This document shows positions 6,967 to 9,074 of a stretch of DNA of 9,074 nucleotides, one piece after another. This stretch comes from Chloroflexota bacterium (lineage in GTDB: Bacteria; Chloroflexota; Anaerolineae; Aggregatilineales; UBA2796), in NCBI GenBank assembly GCA_017743585.1, contig JAGHYP010000103.1, positions 1-9,074 of the forward strand, written 5' to 3'. The notes beneath the pieces are model-generated. The model was given only the letters and a program-made list of their open reading frames with translations, was not told where the DNA came from and made no database searches. The translations under genes were made by a program, and so were the position numbers. The number at the start of each line of letters is the position of its first letter. Within the stretch, counting starts at the first letter, position 1.

Positions 6967-7018
6967 GCACAGATCGCCGCTGTGCGCACAAAGAAGCAGT
7001 CTGTGCGGACTGTCTTCT
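6967..7018. repeat. Cluster of nested inverted repeats upstream of xseA
   Basis: GCACAG (6967-6972) and CTGTGC (6980-6985) are a perfect inverted repeat around a 7-base loop. TGTGCGCACA (6981-6990) is a perfect 10-bp palindrome using the same arm. A third hairpin pairs AGAA-GCAGTC (6992-7001) with GACTGT-C-TTCT (7008-7018), with one G-T pair and one bulged C, around loop TGTGCG, which again carries TGTGC. No T-run follows on either strand, so a normal terminator is unlikely. It lies 41-92 bp before the xseA start and could be an operator or a leader structure. No function can be assigned. Confidence 0.4.
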
Positions 7019-7092
7019 GCGCTGCACGCGTTAGCGTCAAGGTATCTCATGTAGCCGCGTAAATCATGCATCAGCGTAGATGAACGTGCCTC

Positions 7093-7323
7093 CTAGCGCA
7101 GCGGGAAAGTCACCACGATCTCGACTGCGCCGCTGACAATTGGCGCCGCTGGATTGTAAAACGTCCCTACTCTAGGCGCAACTACGAGCAGATTGTAAGG
7201 AATGCCAGCCAGCGCGCCCGTGATCTCACCGCTCGCCGCCTCAACGCGATTGCTCGCCAGAACTTCTGAATGCAGCGCAGCCTTGCTATAATCAGCCCAT
7301 GTGTACAGGTTTTGAGAGTGACG
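7093..7323 (-). pseudogene. Start-less, coding-like tract; probable 3' remnant of a decayed gene
   Basis: On the minus strand 76 codons are open between a TAA (7324-7326) and a TAG stop (7093-7095). They contain no ATG, GTG or TTG before the extreme C-terminal end. The translation looks protein-like: a polar N-terminal part with DYSKAALHSEVL, then GEITGALAGIPYNLLVVAPR, and an end reading SGAVEIVVTFPLR, with strand-like alternation of hydrophobic residues. I do not recognise the family. The region upstream is occupied by the GMC gene on the opposite strand, so if this was a gene its 5' part is gone. Somewhat rarer codons (AGA, GTA, GGG, CCA) would fit decay. The same codon register read forward is also open for about 58 codons but gives an Arg/Asn-rich, less convincing product. 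It could be chance openness in GC-rich DNA. Confidence 0.4.
7284..7292 (+). promoter_or_regulatory. Extended -10 promoter of the GMC oxidoreductase gene
   Basis: TGCTATAAT is a perfect extended -10 element (TG, one base, TATAAT at 7287-7292). The hexamer at the -35 position, TTCTGA, is only a partial match to TTGACA. Transcription should begin near 7299, about 27 bases before the chosen start codon at 7326, or practically on the alternative in-frame ATG at 7299. Confidence 0.65.
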
Positions 7324-7325
7324 TT

Positions 7326-9074
7326 ATGAACGCCTCAGCCTTCACGGCGCGCCAGATGACGGTCTTGCGCTTGATCTGCGATACGCTCGTGCCTGCGCTC
7401 GCGGTCGAGCAGCCCGATCCGCACGGCTTGTACAGTCGCCCTGCTAGCGCGCTCGCCGTGCCTGCGCGCCTCGCCGAAATTTTGCAACAGACCGCGCCCG
7501 ATCGCCTCGATCAGATCAAGTTGGTCTTGGACGCCCTGACGCAGCCGCTCGCCAATTTGCTCTTGAGCGGCAAGGCACGCTCGATTTTGGAGATGGATTT
7601 GAGCGAGCGCACGGCGCTCTTGCGCGCCTGGGCGGATAGCCCTTTTGATCTGCAACGGCGCGTCTTCTCCACCTTCAAGCGGCTCACTTTGCTGCTCTTC
7701 TACGCCGATGCCGATGCAGCAGGCGAGAATCCGAATTGGGCGGCGCTGAATTATCCGAAGCCTGCGCCGCCGCCAAAAGCGACCAAGCCGTTGCGGCCGT
7801 TGCGCTTTGAAGGCGATACAACGCTCGAGGCGGGCGTGGTGATCGTCGGCAGCGGCGCGGGCGGCAGCGTAGTGGCTGCCGAGCTGAGCGCCGCCGGCTT
7901 GGACGTGATCGTCTTGGAGAAAGGCGGCTACTACGCCGAGCCTGATTTCGACGGCTATGAAGTGCGCAGCCAGGCGCGCATGTTCGAAAAAGGTGGTTTC
8001 GCTGTCAGCGAAGACTTGGGCATGATGATCTTGGCGGGCAGCACGCTCGGCGGCGGCACAACGGTCAATTGGGCAGCGGCGCTGCGCACGCCTGCGCATG
8101 TGCTATCCGAATGGGCGAGCGAGTACGGCGTGGATTTCACTGACGGCACGTTTGAGCGCGCGCTAGACGTCGTCTCAGCGCGCCTGCACGTCACTGAAGA
8201 AGAGTCAGCGCCGAATGCGCGCAATGCGGTCTTGGTGCGCGGCGCGCAAGCGCTCGGCTACGCTGTGAAGGTGATCCCGCGCAACGTGAAAGGCTGCGCG
8301 GATTGCGGCGCGTGTGGCTTCGGCTGTGCGCATGGCGCGAAGCAGAGTGCGCTCAAGACGTATCTACAGGACGCTTGCCAACACAACACGCGCATTGCGG
8401 TCGGCGCGCACGTGGAGCGCGTGTTGATCGAAGAGGGGACGGCGCGCGGCGTAGAGGCGACGGCGCACACGGCTGACGGTCGCCCTGTGCGGCTGACCGT
8501 GCGCGCGCGCGCAGTGGTGGCGGCGGCAGGCGCGCTGCACACGCCTGCGCTCCTGCTGCGCTCAGGCTTGACCAACGCGCACATCGGGCGTAACTTGCAC
8601 TTGCACCCGAGCACGGGCGCCTTCGGCTTCTATCGCGAGCCGATCAACGGCTGGTCAGGCGTGATGATGAGCCATTACGTGCCGCAATTCAGCGATCTGG
8701 ACGGTCGTGGCTATGGCGTCACGCTTGAGTCGGCGCCTGGACATCCGGGCTTGGCGGCTGTGGCATTGCCATGGCAACATGGCCTACAGCACAAGCAATT
8801 GATGGCGCGCTACGCCGAACTCGCCAACATTTTGATCATCACGCGCGACCGCGACAGCGGCGAGATTCGCCTGAAGCGGGACGGCTCGCCCGCCATTTTC
8901 TATCGCCTATCCAAGCGAGACCGAGCGCACTTGCTGCGCGGCGTGATCGAAGCGCTGCGCATTCACCACGCGGCAGGCGCTGAGCTGCTGGTGGCGCCGC
9001 ATCATCGCGCGCCGATCTATCAGCGCGATCAAGGCGACTTCGAGGCGTGGCTCTCCCAAGTCGCTTCGGCAGGC
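7326..9074 (+). CDS. GMC-family FAD oxidoreductase, long-chain alcohol oxidase-like, partial (3' end off the right edge)
   Basis: FAD-dependent oxidoreductase of the glucose-methanol-choline family, 583 codons visible without a stop. Residues about 6-150 form a helical N-terminal extension (FTARQMTVLRLICDTLVPAL) like that of long-chain fatty-alcohol oxidases. The FAD-binding motif is VVIVGSGAGGSV, with glycines at 175-180, and Glu198 (VLEKGG) should contact the FAD ribose. A GMC block AGSTLGGGTTVNWAAALRTP follows at about 238-257. A cysteine cluster C-x2-C-x2-C-x3-C sits at 324-334, followed by HGAKQSALKTYL. Near 395, VVAAAGALHTPALLLRSG is the second GMC signature. The catalytic His/Asn region near the C-terminus lies beyond the window. 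No signal peptide or membrane anchor is seen. ATG 7326 has a weak GAGAG upstream; an in-frame ATG at 7299 would add nine residues. The substrate (long-chain alcohol, or another hydrophobic alcohol) is inferred. Confidence 0.9.
   Translation, partial: MNASAFTARQMTVLRLICDTLVPALAVEQPDPHGLYSRPASALAVPARLAEILQQTAPDRLDQIKLVLDALTQPLANLLLSGKARSILEMDLSERTALLRAWADSPFDLQRRVFSTFKRLTLLLFYADADAAGENPNWAALNYPKPAPPPKATKPLRPLRFEGDTTLEAGVVIVGSGAGGSVVAAELSAAGLDVIVLEKGGYYAEPDFDGYEVRSQARMFEKGGFAVSEDLGMMILAGSTLGGGTTVNWAAALRTPAHVLSEWASEYGVDFTDGTFERALDVVSARLHVTEEESAPNARNAVLVRGAQALGYAVKVIPRNVKGCADCGACGFGCAHGAKQSALKTYLQDACQHNTRIAVGAHVERVLIEEGTARGVEATAHTADGRPVRLTVRARAVVAAAGALHTPALLLRSGLTNAHIGRNLHLHPSTGAFGFYREPINGWSGVMMSHYVPQFSDLDGRGYGVTLESAPGHPGLAAVALPWQHGLQHKQLMARYAELANILIITRDRDSGEIRLKRDGSPAIFYRLSKRDRAHLLRGVIEALRIHHAAGAELLVAPHHRAPIYQRDQGDFEAWLSQVASAG

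Larger units (their letters stand above)
6927..7325. other. 399-bp region between xseA and the GMC gene without an intact gene
   Basis: The region holds the inverted-repeat cluster (6967-7018), the start-less coding-like tract on the minus strand (7093-7323) and the GMC promoter (7284-7292). The stretch 7019-7092 shows nothing I can assign, apart from TTGACG on the minus strand at 7035-7040, a good -35 match that lacks a matching -10 at normal spacing. Confidence 0.6.

Noticed and set aside
6992..7018. Rho-independent terminator
   Set aside because: The hairpin is imperfect and no T-run follows on either strand.
7335..8099. 254-codon antisense frame under the GMC gene
   Set aside because: The plus strand is continuously open for 583 codons with FAD-binding and GMC motifs; the antisense product is an Arg/Ala/Gln-rich shadow.

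Overview
This window looks like ordinary chromosomal DNA from a GC-rich bacterium. The best guess is a member of the Chloroflexota (Anaerolineae-like). The guess rests on a LysM lipoprotein with Thr-Pro-rich linkers, on promoters that look like extended -10 elements (TGnTATAAT type) with poor -35 boxes, and on a bacterial SET-domain protein next to an otherwise housekeeping operon. This is an inference; there is no rRNA or other firm taxonomic marker here. I see no phage, insertion sequence, CRISPR array or tRNA.

Layout. (1) 1-1570, minus strand: an extended SDR (NAD-dependent epimerase/dehydratase type) followed 27 bp later by a secreted LysM lipoprotein that runs off the left edge. (2) 1571-1789: a divergent intergenic region with candidate promoters on both strands and a leader hairpin. 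(3) 1790-4921, plus strand: a tight three-gene cassette of a flippase-like membrane protein (YbhN/AglD/LPG_synthase_TM family), a GT4 glycosyltransferase joined to it by an ATGA overlap, and a class I SAM methyltransferase 16 bp further on. (4) 4918-6926, minus strand: xseA-xseB (exodeoxyribonuclease VII) with an ATGA overlap, followed 21 bp later by a SET-domain lysine methyltransferase candidate. Its stop codon shares a CTAG palindrome with the stop of the convergent methyltransferase gene. (5) 6927-7325: a 399-bp region without an intact gene. It holds nested inverted repeats, a start-less minus-strand tract that looks like the 3' end of a decayed gene, and a strong extended -10 promoter for the next gene. 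(6) 7326-9074, plus strand: a GMC-type FAD oxidoreductase resembling long-chain alcohol oxidases, cut by the right edge before its catalytic C-terminal part.

How the genes may work together. The flippase-like/GT4/methyltransferase cassette, with the divergent SDR, fits synthesis or decoration of a lipid-linked sugar or cell-envelope glycan; the substrates cannot be read from sequence. xseA and xseB encode the two subunits of one nuclease. The co-directional SET gene is the least expected partner in the window and the best lead. Nothing here amounts to a clearly new multi-gene system.
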